From assembly GCA_030272155.1 (NCBI GenBank), contig CP126199.1:2604001-2668000 (forward strand): a stretch of 64,000 bases of DNA. The letters are read 5' to 3'. The notes under the pieces are model-generated. The model saw only the letters and a list, made by a program, of their open reading frames with translations, did no database searches and had not been told where the DNA came from. Origin of the DNA: Tetradesmus obliquus (lineage: Eukaryota; Chlorophyta; Chlorophyceae; Sphaeropleales; Scenedesmaceae). Each line of letters starts with the position of its first letter. Position 1 is the stretch's first letter. The position numbers and the translations under genes are program-made. This document shows, one piece after another, positions 30,162 to 41,682 of this stretch.

Positions 30162-30619
30162 TCACGTCAACTTTGAGCCCTCGGTGTCCACGATGGTGGG
30201 TGTGTCCGGCTCCATTGGCAGAGCCAAGAAGGGGCCTGCCATGCCGCCTGCAGCGTCAGCCCTGCCGTATCCAGCCAGCTGCATGAAAGCCGCCTGCACA
30301 CCGCCCATCACACCGCCAGCAGCAGCACCCCTGCCACTGCCAGCGCCAGCACACGCGGCACCCACATCATCACGCGAAGAGCCAAGCGCGGCATGCCCAT
30401 GGCTGCTGGAGACAGCGCCCAGTGGCTGCAGCAGAGCCACGCTGCTGGGCATGGCTGTAGTTGCGCTATTGGCACCACCAACTGCTGCAGTTGTGTTGCC
30501 ACTGCCTTCGGCGCCAGTCACAGGCTGCTGCTGCTGCAGCTGCTGTAGCTGCTGCAGCTGCTGCGCCGTTGCAAGCCAGGACTCGTGCACGGCAGCTGGT
30601 GGCGCCTGCTTACACGGAG

Positions 30620-30665
<46 letters not shown>

Positions 30666-31373
30666 CATTCCCATGCTGCCGGCAATGCCACTCCCGCCAT
30701 CTGCAGGCAGGTGCTTGTAGGAGGCACGCACTCCGCCCATCACTGATGGCACACCACCACCACCAAAAGTGCCACTGCCAGCGCCAATGCCACCACAAGC
30801 TGCGTGCACATTATCATGCAGGAAGCCAGGCAGGACAGGCCCATGGCTGCTACTAGCAGCGCCCAGTGGCTGCTGCAGAGCCACGCTGCTGGGCATGGCT
30901 GCGCCTATGCCAGTGGCACTGCCGAATGCTGCGTCCCTACTGCCATTGGATGTGGTGCCAGTCACTGTCTGCTGCTGCTGCAGCAGCTGCTGCTGCGCCG
31001 TTGCAAGCCAGGACTTGTGCACTGCAGCTGTTAGTGCCTGCTTAAAAGGAGCCTGCTGCTGCTGCTGCTGCTGCTGCTTCACTTCCATGCTTCCGGCAAT
31101 GCCACTCCCGCCATCTGCAGACAGGTGCTTGCAGGAGGCACGCACTCCGTCCATCACTGATGGCACACCACCACAACCACAAGTGTCAATGCCACCGCCA
31201 GTGCCAGCGCCAGCTGCACGCACATCATCATGCAGGCAGATGTGAGTGCAGCAGCCCCACTGCTGTTGAATAGCAGCAGCAGCTGCACCACCAGCTGCAG
31301 CATGGCCGACATCAACAGCGGCCAGGTCTGCCATGTGAAGAACAGCAGGCGGGGAGTAGCTTGCAGCGCACAT
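30162..31373 (-). other. Open 403-codon frame with tandem 430-bp units; coding status doubtful
   Basis: The minus strand is open for 1.2 kb and reads a Gly/Ala/Ser/Gln-rich product with two long tandem units. The words GGSGIAGSM, ASYKHLPADG and SWLATAQQ recur at 30660-30760 and 31075-31175, as do AMPSSVAL and QPLGA at about 30400-30455 and 30850-30900. The period is about 410-450 bp. At 31224-31359 the more convincing reading is another frame, the glutamate-receptor-like helix, so part of this open frame may be incidental to GC- and CAG-rich repeats. It could be a repeat-bearing tail exon of the receptor-like gene. Confidence 0.3.
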
Positions 31374-32408
31374 GTGCAGGTTGTTTATGCTGAAACATGT
31401 CAGTTGACAGCCAGCTACGTGTGTTTGATCCAGTGCAACAGGCTTTCAGCAACACTCGCATTCGCATGCATTGCCAGGTTTGCAAGCAAGCCCGCCATCA
31501 AGAGAACACAGCAAAAGCCTTAAGCAGTGTGCCGCACTTGCTGTTACTAGCACTGCCACCACTCAACCCTGTTCCTCTTGCATTGTCGCCACAAAAGCCC
31601 TCGCCTACACCTCAGCCATTCACTCTGGTTGCATGCAAATACTGTAAATCTTATGAGCTCAACCCAACTCGCTCACCCGTCTTCACTTCATGCACCTTCA
31701 CCAGAATGCCGTACCCGCCATCCAGGTACGGCTGTGTGTGCTGGATGTACTTGGCTCGCTGCGCTGTCAGTGTCAGCGGGAACAGCGCCAGATCAGCCTT
31801 GCCACGTGTCAGCTCGCCCATTATGCCTGTCCAGCTGCCGTTGTCCAACGGCCTGCCCCCTCCTGCCTGCGCTGGCTACACAGGTTGGTGCAGCGCAGAA
31901 GGTGCATGGCCGTAACAGTCACCAGTGAGCGCGCCTAGTGCACAAATTGCGTGCCGCATGGGTGAGTTGTAGATGGTTCACAAATCTTGCAAGCAATACT
32001 GTTATGTAAGCCTCGCAGCAACATTGGAGATGCACCTGGAATACTTTTGGGCAACAAGGTGACTGCAGTTGAGAATGCTCGCTCCTGCACTGCGTGCGGT
32101 CTTGCTTGCCACTGCTGCTTTTCAGCTTCAAGCACAAGGTGTGACTAGACACAGACACTGCGACTGCTATAACTTGTGCGCTACAAAGTCCCGACCAGCT
32201 AGTGCTATAGCAGTGCGCCCGTTGTACTCACAGGAATGTAGCGCATTGAGTAGTTGAGGGGCAGGCCTGCTGTCTCTAGCAGCAGCGGCAGCAGGTCCAC
32301 CAAAAACCCCGTCAACTTTGGTGTGCCATCTGCCGCCTCGTCAGCAAACACCAGCGGAGGCTGGTGGCTCGCAATAACTCGCAGCATGTGGGGTGATGTG
32401 AGGCAGCC
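31224..32408 (-). CDS. Ionotropic glutamate receptor-like ligand-binding region (fragment)
   Basis: Extracellular amino-acid-binding half-domain as in GLR/iGluR channels and bacterial solute-binding proteins. Exons on the minus strand: 32408-32232 (MLRVIASHQPPLVFADE, then TGFLVDLLPLLLE), 31866-31677 (DNGSWTGIMGELTRGKADLA, then LTAQRAKYIQHTQPYLDGG) and, less certain, 31359-31224, a hydrophobic helix LLFFTWQTWPLLMSAML that fits M1. Phases agree: 0, then 1, then 2 nt, though the third acceptor is CAAG rather than CAG. The DNGSW..GELTRGKADLA...T..R pattern is the classic S1 lobe. No pore, SYTANLA helix or S2 lobe was found downstream, where only the 430-bp repeat region lies. The 5' part upstream of 32408 is also missing. 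Confidence 0.6.
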
Positions 32409-33427
32409 CTGCTTGCTGCAGCCTCAGCGTAGATGGCCCAGCCTCAGTGCAGATGGAGCAGCAGCTGTAGTCAGGCTGTGTTGGGCCTGACACGCAGGCT
32501 GCTTTTGCGTGTATGCTGGTGCCAACAGTACTGGAACGGGCTGTTGACGTGCAGTGACAAGGGGGTTTGAAAATCATTTGGTGTAAAGTGGTGCTCCAGC
32601 GCTCTGCGGCCTGTTGCCCAAAGCAGGCTGCCTCACCTTCTTGCTGCCTACTGCCGTTGCTACTGCCGACCTGCGGCTTTATCAGACCCCCTCGGACTGC
32701 TACATTCCATGCTAAATATTCATGTCTGTTACAAACGACATCATTAAGGTGGAAGCAGGTGTCACGGCGTTGCTTATGGCGAGTACAGTGCTGTAGCGGG
32801 CCCGTTGACTGGCTGCACTACTCGTGTCAAGAATAGACGTACGTCGCTGTACTGCTCAGTTGTTGCACTGTATGCATCAAAAGATTCAAAACTCTAAAAC
32901 ATCCAAGAGGAATATCAGCGAGCTATTGGGATTTAACCAGCAGAGAGACTCTCTCTGCTTAGAGACTCTCTGTGAGAGACGTTTGAATTAGCAAGTTCCC
33001 AGGTCACCCTTCTGTCACAGTCAACCTAGCACTGTGTACGCAGTACACACTGCCGATTGACAGTTGATGGCTGATATGGTTTGGCCAATGAGGCTATCCT
33101 TGGCTAGAAAATGGGCCGTGTTCCCGTCGTATATATACTTACATAACGCACACATTGTGACTGCCAACTTCTGGACACAGCTGCACTCCAAGGAATGCAT
33201 GAAGCACAATGGTCACTTACAGCAGGCAGTCAGACATCATTGCGCAGCCATGTATGCGTCAGAGCCTGGACAACCACATTCGTGCGAACAACACCTTGTA
33301 AGACAACATGACAGTGTTGGATGCATCAACATCATGTCTGTGACATACGATGGCGCTGATGCTATGGCTTGATGCGTAACATGATGATGATCATGTCTGT
33401 GACATACACAGCACCGCTTTAAACATC
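32409..33427. other. No gene recognised
   Basis: About 1 kb without a supported exon. Upstream exons of the receptor-like gene may lie here. A purine/pyrimidine tandem motif (GAGACTCTCT) occurs twice at 32946-32972. Confidence 0.4.
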
Positions 33428-35327
33428 TTACTGCTGCAGCAGGCCTGCATTGCTCCAGCAGTTCCACACCGAGCCCTTCTGCTGTGCAGCACCACGCTGG
33501 CCAGCAGGCCTGGCCGCACTGCCCCACTTGCGCTGGCGCACGCCCGGCTGGCCAGCAACAGTGCGCTGCTGCTGCTGCTGCTGCAGCTGCCGCTCTCCCT
33601 GGCGCTGCTGCTGCTGCTGCTGCTGCTGCACCACCTGCATGGCTCCACCTGCTGACGCTGGCAGCCTGTGTACACTGCTGCCTGCACACGCCACGGAGGC
33701 ATGCAAGGTGGCAGCAGTGACAGCAGCAAGCTCGCCACTGGCAGCAGCATATGCTGCTGCGGCGGCTGGCACTCGACAAGGAGCAGCCACGGCTGCTGCC
33801 GGCTGCCCAGAAAGTGGCATGTACTCACCAGCAGTCCATAGCCCGACTGCTGCTGCTGCTGCTGGCGCCACCCCAGTGGCCGCCACCATGCTCGATTGCA
33901 CGTCTGCCTGACCTTTACAAACGGCAAAACATTGACTGCGCTGCTGTTGCTGCTGTTGCAGCTCATGTACGGATGCCTCCTCCTGCCCGTGCTGCTGCTG
34001 CTGCTGCCATTGCTGCTCAAGGTCTTGATCAAGATAGCCTTCTTCATCCTGCTCTTGTTGCTGCTGCCGCTGCGGGAGTGGCGTGCACAGCCCAGCTGGC
34101 TGAGGCAGCGTGGCTGTGCCCAAATATGAGTCGGACAGCTGCGCCTCTGCTGCTGCTGCAGCAGCAGCAATTGCCACACCCTCCCTGAATGGAAAAGCAG
34201 TCACACCTGTTGCTGCTGGCTGAGCTGCAGCCAGCCAAGCCGGGTGTACCTCATGGCCATCAGTGCCAGCTGCTGTTGCGTCCTGCTGCTGTGCAGTTGC
34301 TCCTTGCTGCGTAGACGCCTGCTGCTGCTGCAGCGGTTGTTGCGGCTGTGGCAACGCTTGGGATAGCTGCTGCTGTAACTGCAGCTGCTGCTGCCACATC
34401 TGCCTGTGTTGCTGCAGGTGAAGCATAGCGTGAGGCTGTGGCTGCGTCTCATCATCTAGACCAATGGCTGCTGCATCACCAGCAGCTTGCTGTCGCAGAG
34501 CCTGGTGCTCTTGGCGCTGCTGTTCTTGCTGCTGCTGCTGCTGCTGCTGGCGATCGTCCTGCTGATTGCGTTCACCACTGAAGATTATGCTGCTAGGGCC
34601 GCACTCCGATGAGGCAGCTGCACAGCTTCCTACCACAGCATCTGGTGCAGCTCCACAACCTAGCTGCGCTTGGCCATCAGCACCAGTTGCCTCAGACTCA
34701 GTATGCACAGCAGCTGCGCACACCCTGCCAACAGCAGACCCAGCAGCAGCAGCGGCAGCCGCCTCAGGTGACTGTGTGGGCTGCGTGGCTGGCACGAAAT
34801 CCCTGAACAGCACAGGCCCAGGCAGCAGCTGCTGCACCTCTGTGGCAGGGATGAAGTCCACCCAAGGCATTGGCTCACAGCCAGGCCCTGCTGCTGCTGC
34901 TGCTGTTGAGGCCTCTGCTGCTATCTGGTCTGTGTCTGTCCCTGCAGCTGCGCCAGCCTGGTCTGTGGCAGCAGGCTGAGGCCGTGCTGCTTGGCAGCCG
35001 CAGCTGCAGCATGATGGGTGCAGTGGCTCACGCACAACATTGCTCAGTGCCACAGCCTGCTGTAACTGTTGCTGCTGCTGCTGCTCCTGCTGCTTGCTGA
35101 AATGTAGGAGGCTGCTGCTGCCGCTGTGCCTCTTAGCCTGTTGGTCACGCTCAGCAGCGCATTGTAATGGCCGTTTTGCAGGCACCACCAGCATTGCTGC
35201 TGCCGCAGCTGCTGCTGCTTCACTGGTTGAAGTGTGCTGCTGACGTTGCGGCTCCTGCCTTTGCTTCGTCTCCTGCACGTCCCACTGAAGTACTGGCTGC
35301 TGCAGCGGAGGATGCACCAGCACCAGT

Positions 35328-35360
<33 letters not shown>

Positions 35361-35446
35361 GGCATTGCTGCTGGCCACTGCAGCAGCAGGGAGCGCTGCT
35401 GAGAGAGCTCCAGCAGAGCTGAAGATGACGGCAGCACAAGCTGCAT
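33428..35446 (-). CDS. Glutamine/alanine-rich protein, function unknown
   Basis: A single 672-residue frame on the minus strand from the ATG at 35446 to 33428. The frame stays open upstream of that ATG, so the true start may be in an earlier exon. It is dominated by poly-Gln and poly-Ala runs. More ordinary stretches are interspersed, such as VHPPLQQPVLQWDVQETKQR, MLVVPAKRPLQCAAERDQQA, PMPWVDFIPATEVQQLLPG with a near repeat VLFRDFVPATQ, and SSIIFSGERNQQDD. The pair DFIPATE and DFVPATQ is a short internal repeat. No domain is recognised. Such composition is common in algal regulators, but CAG runs alone can keep a frame open, so coding status is likely, not certain. Confidence 0.5.
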
Positions 35447-37274
35447 TGCATCTTGCTGTTGCTGCTGCTGCTGAGCTGCGCCGCCATCGCCATGCTGGTT
35501 TGCGTTTAAGCAGCTGGTTTGTGCCCGTGCCGTGCCTGCTGGCTTGCTGCGCTTGCGGTTTGCAGGGCGTGGTGCCTTGCTGCTGCTTGGATTGTTGGAG
35601 CTTTTGCTGGCTGCTGCTGCAGTTCCCGTCCCTCTGCAGCATGGAGGTGCATTGGATCATACGCAGCAGAAGGGCAGGAAGCACCTGTGTTGAGCTTGTT
35701 CAAAGGTGTTATGGAGGTGCATGCACATGAGCTGCGCCTGCTCTGTGAGTGGTTTGTGGGTGCTAGCGACGTATGTCACACAGCCATAACATCACATACA
35801 TGCTAGCATGAGCAAGATCAGCTGCTGCTATCATTAGCTCTGTACTGTCTGCTTGCAGCGTGTGGCAGCGCCCTACCGTTACTTGAGCACAGTGCACAGC
35901 TGGCTTCTGCTGCTCACCCTTGTTTACCACGTGCTCTGCAAGCTGGCTTCGCAAGTAGGTGAGCACCGTTGGCTGCACCAGTGTTCTCTGCACACGGCGT
36001 CAGCATGTTCACCACGAAGCCACACACAGATCAGCTGACATCAAGCCAGGCATTGCCTGGCAGGACATCATGTCATGTACACCTGCTGAGCATGCTACGC
36101 AGCTGGTGTTCGCAAACAAACTTAACCCTCACCTCGCAGTACAGCTGCACTGTGGTCCCAAGCGGCATCTATTGCTGTTTCAGCTATAAGCTCTAAGTAG
36201 CTTGCTGGCAGGTGTTGCTGTCCAGGCTGCATGCTCAACAACAGTACTGGATGGCACAACACCAGACAGCAAACACGAGCAGAGCTGAGAAGTCAGTGAA
36301 AAAATAGTTCAAATTAGATAAAGCTCCAAGGCGTGCCTTGCAAGGGCATGCCCAGTGTCAAAAATCGTTCCCCTGGTTTCCGCTTTTGAAAGATGTTACA
36401 GGTGCCTTGGTCGCATGTAGCGTGCGACTTGCTATTGATGTGCTGAACAAACCAAACCCTTGCATTCCCAGTTGTTGTCTCTTCAGGACGGCATTGCCGC
36501 CCGTGCCGTCTTCTGCTGTCGGCTTGATGCTGACAGTAACACAACAGTCACATGGTACATCGAGCTCTGTGCACGACATGCAGCCCACCATGGAGACAAA
36601 TCAAATTGGTATTGCAATCGGTAAAACGACAACTGCCACTTTATACGGTGCCGCCATCATGGGTGCCTCTCTAGAGCTGAGCTGCGGCCTTGGCAGTGCC
36701 GCTGTGTCACAGCATGCTGCTGTCTGCCGCAGTGTTGAGTGAGGGATGCCTGTGAAACGCTTGTTGATACCGCAACATATGTCTCGTAGTGTCTACAGTG
36801 AAGCAGCCACGATGTGCTGTAGTGTTGCACAGGCAGCAGCTGTACCGTACTCTCTGCACATTTGTACTGCTGCCAGCACACTCAATCAATTGCTGCAATC
36901 GGGCTTGTGTCAGCGCTGCTCGTGGTGGAAGGATGGAATATTGATTACAAGCTTAATTCATCGGCAGTTTCAGCCGTATCTGGGTGCCGGCCGCGGCATT
37001 GGCACTGTGCAGTCCCTGCCAGGGGCCGAAGTGACTACTGCTACTACCACTGGTGACACCACTGTGATAGAAGTCATCGATCTACTGCCAAACTTCAAGG
37101 TAAAGGCTCAAAACATCATTAAAAGACAAGAGCTGAGTCAATGAGCGTAGCTGCTGACACAGCAGCATTGCCTGCGAACATCCGAGCACAAGTATAAGCA
37201 GACTGCAGCGGCTCAAACGTGACGAAACTTTTATTCAACTGTTATTAATCAATCAAGCAGACTCCTGAGACTCC
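35447..37274. other. Intergenic region, no gene recognised
   Basis: The left part is CTG/CAG-rich and may hold 5' exons of the minus-strand glutamine-rich gene. From about 35.8 to 37.2 kb I see only short frames on both strands without family resemblance or usable splice pairs. Confidence 0.4.
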
Positions 37275-37448
37275 ATGCTGGCTCTGCACAAGGGAACCTT
37301 CCAGCAGACGGCTCTGCTGCCACATCGTGCATGCCTCGGCCTGCAGGTAGAGCATGCTGCAGAATGTTACGAAGCAAGGGTCGTATTGCAATGTGTAATG
37401 CCCATGTTGAATGGCTGGCATAAGGAATGCAAGCAGCAGGAGTGCGAG

Positions 37449-37482
<34 letters not shown>

Positions 37483-40400
37483 CTGCATGGGTGATGTGCT
37501 GCATGCGTAAACTCCACAGCCAGCCAGTGCACACCTGTTGCCTGGTGCGTGGATTTTCCAAAGAATGCTTTGGGATGTGGAGCACCTGTTTGCTTTGTTA
37601 GCAAGCTGAATGGCGTGTGCTGAGCTGATCATGTGACATGCACTGCAGGCTGTGCGGCAGCGGTCGGCTGGCCTACCTCTCCGCAGCAGGCGGGCCGCAA
37701 AAGCAGCAGCAGCAGCAGCAGCAGCCAACGTCCTTCACAGCAGTACGGAAGGTGACTCCAGCAAAAGCAGCAGCAGCAACAATGGCAAGCTGCCGCAGCC
37801 GCAGCGAGACCAAGGGGATGCACAGGCCACTGACGCTGGCAGCACTACGCCTTATCCTCCTGCAGCAGACAGCGCACAGCCACCAATCTCTACGCGAGCC
37901 TCGAAGCTACCATCTGGCACCAGCAGCAGCAGCAGCAGCAAAGGCAGCAGCAAAGGCAGCAGCAGCAGCAATGGTGGCGCTGAGCCACCAGAGATGGGCG
38001 GTGGGCCTCCCAGCAACCTGCCACCGCAGCTGCAGCGCCTGCTGCTGCTGCTGACAGAGTTTGGAGGCATATACGGTGAGGCCCACTGCTTATGCTGCAG
38101 CAGCAGCATGTGTCTCAGCAACAGCAGCAACAAGAGCAGTGTAATGAAAGCATCTATCAGACAGGCAACGCAGTTGACCAGGCAGTGATAGCATGCACAC
38201 TGTTACAGGCCGGCACGCAACTGCACTGGCAAGGCCAACAAACATGTATGTAACCCCTGATTGCCCAACGTAAACACCTAGCATACATGCTGGTGCCCTG
38301 CTTTCTTGTACCGCTGCTGCCACAGGTACTGCTGCCGTGGCCATTGCGTGGTTCACCCACATTGACCCGTTCGGCAACCTGCACTGGTCCTCAGCAGATG
38401 TGCTGCTAGGCCTTGCCACCTTTGCCCCTCTGCTGGCCTTAGATGCCCTGCTGATGCTGCCAGACTATGGCATAGGGCCAGAGGACAGTCAGGAAGTGGC
38501 TGGCATGTTCTTTGGCAATCCTGAAGCACTCAGGAATATGAGCGCTGGCAACATCAGCGTAGCGGCAGATCCCAATGCAATCCCCAGTCAAGACGGCAGC
38601 AGCAGCGGACCAGCCGCAGATACTACAGCAGCCCCTGGAAGCAGCAGCAACAGCAGCAGCAGTGGGAACCCGCTGCTGCGTGTGCGTGTAGCACTGGAGC
38701 TGCTGCAGCAGGTGTATACACGCGCTAATCCCGGCATCGGTCTGAGCCCAGTTGCTGAGCTGGCAGTGGTAGTGGTGGCCGTGCTGGCTGATGAGATGCT
38801 GTACAGGGCTGTGGGGCTCACCCTGCTGGGGCTGTGGGTCAGGTGAGCTGCTGCTGTTTGATTAAGCAGCTTCTGCTGAACACGTGCCTATTCTGGGTAC
38901 ATATGCGCTCCAAGACCCACCAAGCACCACCTGCTCTGCGGTCTCCACCCCTTTTAGCTCCCGCGCTCTCACACTGTCCCTTGCTCATGCAGCTGTTACT
39001 CAGCCTTTCCCTGTTCCTGTCCCTTGCCGTGCTGCTGCCAGGCATCGCCTGTACGGGGCAGGCTTTGATGAAAGTTTCAGCCTCACCTGTTCCATGTGAC
39101 TGCCTGGTGCCTGGTACTTCCTGCAGGGACCGGCTGTACGAAGCAGGCTTTGACGAAAGTTTCAGCCCCACATGCCTCACCTTTTCCCTGCGGCTGCCTG
39201 GTGTGTGGTGCTTCCTGCAGGGACCGGCTCTACGAGGCAGGCTTTGACGAAAGTGTGACCCTCGCCTGGCTGGGTCACACCTTCGGGGAGATGCCAACAC
39301 CTGAGTTTGCGCGCTACGCTGCCGTGGCGCTGGTGGCCTGCCTGGGCATCGCCGGCTTTGCTGCGGGGGCGCTGCGGGAGCGGGAGGCGCTCAAGCGTCT
39401 GCAGGTCCTCGACAAGTGAGTGACATGTTATACATGTTACTTGTTGGAAATGTTGCTTACCATGTGGGTGAGGGGGCGTTTGCTGCGGGGGCGCTGCGGT
39501 TGCTGGAGGCGCTGAAGCGGCTGCAGGTCCTTGACAAGTGAGTGACACGTTATATAACACACATTACTTTTTCCTTTTGTTATCGCATACCATGTGGTTG
39601 AGTGGGCTGTTTGCTGGGGGTTTGCTGCAGGAGCGGGAGGCGCTCAAGCGGCTGCAGGTCCTTGACAAGTGAGCCTGTCACATGATATGTTACAACTGAC
39701 ATGTTGATTAGCATTGCTATCTATGACGCACATCTGGTTTGTGGTCTGTAGGCGGCTTTTCCATCCAGGGCTGCTGGCTGCTGTGATTGAGCCTGTACTG
39801 GCGGGTCCGCAGCTCTCCAGTGTTGTGGACAGCAGCAGCAGCAGCCAGTGGCATCGTTGTGTACTGCTCCAATCCAAAAGCCCTATTGGCGTCTGTTCGC
39901 ACAGGGTGTGCACTTCTTTCGCAGGGACGGCTTCCAAGTGAGAAGGCTGACGCGCTGATGGCGCAGCTGGTGGCATCTATTGGTTGCCGAGTACAACCCT
40001 ACAATATCATTGCCTGTGATCGGCTGTGTGCCCCACAGGGACGGCAGCCCCCGTGAAAAGGTGATGCGCTGAAGGCGCAGCTGGTGGCCTCCATCGGCAG
40101 CCGCTGTTTTCTTGAACTGCTGTGCGTGGTGTGTGTGCGTTGCAGGGACGGCACCCCCAGTGAGAAGGCTGACGCGTTGAAGGCGCAGCTGGTGGCCTCC
40201 ATAGGCAGCTGCTGTTTTCTTGAAATGCTGTATGCGTTTGTGTGTGTTGCAGGGACGGCACCCCCAGTGAGAAGGCTGATGCACTGAAGGCGCAGCTGGT
40301 GGCCTCCATAGGCAGCCAGAACCTGGTCATGTATGGCGTGGAGGGCGTGAGGGAGGTGACAGCAGCAGTCATGGCGGGCGTGGCATTTGTGGCGACAGGC

Positions 40401-41041
40401 AACCTGGCGGCACCACTGGCGGGATCCATGGCAGCACAGGTGGGCTGGTATAGTAGCATGAGCAGCCCTAGTCGTGTGTTTCCCGCGCATGTGTGCATTG
40501 TTGCCGTTTATTGGTTGGCAGGTGCTGGTGCGGATCATGCAGTGCGTGCTTTGTGGTGGGATACGCTACCCACACGTATACCTTCACGTGCGTGCTGCAA
40601 ATGCGGGTGCTGAGAGGGGTGGCATGCTGGCACACCTCGCTTGCATGCTTGTGTACACAGCCGCGACACCAGCACCTGTCGCAGGTGTTGCGTGCCTTTG
40701 CGCCACCTCACCATGCTACCACTATGCCGCTCATCCCTGACTGCTGCTGCTGCTGCTTCCGTGCTGTTGTATTTCACTGCAGAGCCTGTTCTCCGTCTAC
40801 CAGCGCTACAGCCTGGCCCGCTCCAAGAAGAAGCGCAAGGCACTGCTGGGCAAGATGAAGCAGCGCTCAGAGAAGCTGCAGGCAGCCATGAAGGCAGCAC
40901 TGACAGCAAAGAAGGCAGCAGGCCCTGCGGCAGATCCGGCAGCAGAAGGTGACGCAACTGCAGATGCAGCGGCAGGGATGGCAGGTGTGGAGCCAGCAAG
41001 CAGTGGTAAGAGTGAGGCCGATGGTGCGGGTGAGTCGACAG

Positions 41042-41087
<46 letters not shown>

Positions 41088-41682
41088 GCAGGAGGATGTG
41101 GACTTTTTGACGCTAGTGCTGCAGGCTGCAGAACAGCAGCAGGAGCAGGAGAAGAAGCAGCGGCAGCAGCAGCAGCAGCAGCGAGCCAAAGAGGCAGCTG
41201 CAGCAGCAAGCAGCAGCAAGGCAAGCAGTAACGGCGCTAGTGCTGCTGCAGAAGAGGGGTCGACGTCAGTGGCAGACTGGGTTGCTGCAGGTGCTGCAGA
41301 CAGCAGCAGCAGCGAAGCTGTACCTGGCAGCAGCAGCAGCAGCAACAGCAGCAATGGCAATGGCTCCGCTGCTGCAGCTGAGGCAGCAAAGCAGCAGCTG
41401 GGTGTGCTGCTTGAGGACATGCTGCGCTCACCCGAGGGCTTCAAAGTAGTACAGAGATGGCTGCAGTCGCAACACAACAGCAGCGGCAGCGCGGCCAATG
41501 ACAGCAATGGCAGCGGCATCAGCAGCAGCACGGATGCCCGGCAGGCTGTTGAGCAGCTGCTGGCTGATCCAGAAGTGAAGGCACGGCTGCTTGCTGAGCT
41601 GCAGGAACAGCTGTGTGCGATGTCGGATGCGCAGATGCGGCGGCCAAAGCAGCAGGACCTGCAGGACACCTGGCGGCAGTAG
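37275..41682 (+). CDS. Plastid membrane protein of the BCM/CPBP (CAAX protease-like) family
   Basis: Six exons: 37275-37346, 37649-38075, 38326-38842, 39221-39415, 40253-40439, 40783-41682 (TAG). Phases close to 765 residues. Exon 1 (MLALHKGTFQQTALLPHRAC) and the Arg/Ala-rich start of exon 2 suit a transit peptide. The membrane part starts at HIDPFGNLHWSSADVLLGLA. A second hydrophobic block near residue 320 contains DEMLYR, the counterpart of the EExxxR motif of CPBP intramembrane proteases, with D for the first E. Plant BCM1/BCM2 proteins, thylakoid regulators of chlorophyll metabolism, have the same IDPFG.HW opening and domain order, which is why I name them. The last exon is Lys-rich, then long Ser/Gln/Ala-rich sequence. 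Three exon edges are multiply copied. Confidence 0.65.
39040..39672 (+). repeat. Copied edges of the fourth BCM-like exon, both sides
   Basis: The acceptor edge coding DRLYEAGFDES is used at 39221; copies lie at about 39042-39080 and 39125-39165, the latter with an intact CTGCAG. The donor edge coding LKRLQVLDK ends at 39415; copies end at about 39538 and 39670. So both ends of one exon have been multiplied, each into its neighbouring intron. Confidence 0.92.
39916..40315 (+). repeat. Four copies of the DGTPSEKADALK acceptor edge
   Basis: GCAG/GGACGGC starts occur at about 39924, 40039, 40146 and 40253, spaced 107-115 bp. Only the last continues into the exon body. The third copy is nearly identical to the last over 70 bp, and the first two are more diverged, so divergence rises with distance from the live exon. 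Confidence 0.93.

Noticed and set aside
30184-31245. Plus-strand Cys-rich open frames
   Set aside because: They are antisense readings of (CAG)n repeats (poly-Cys from TGC) and have no other support.
33450-35730. Plus-strand poly-Leu and poly-Cys frames
   Set aside because: Antisense shadows of the minus-strand Gln/Ala-rich frame.
36338-37144. Plus-strand frames at 36.3-37.1 kb
   Set aside because: No recognisable family, no good start context and no link to the BCM-like gene, whose own first exon starts at 37275.
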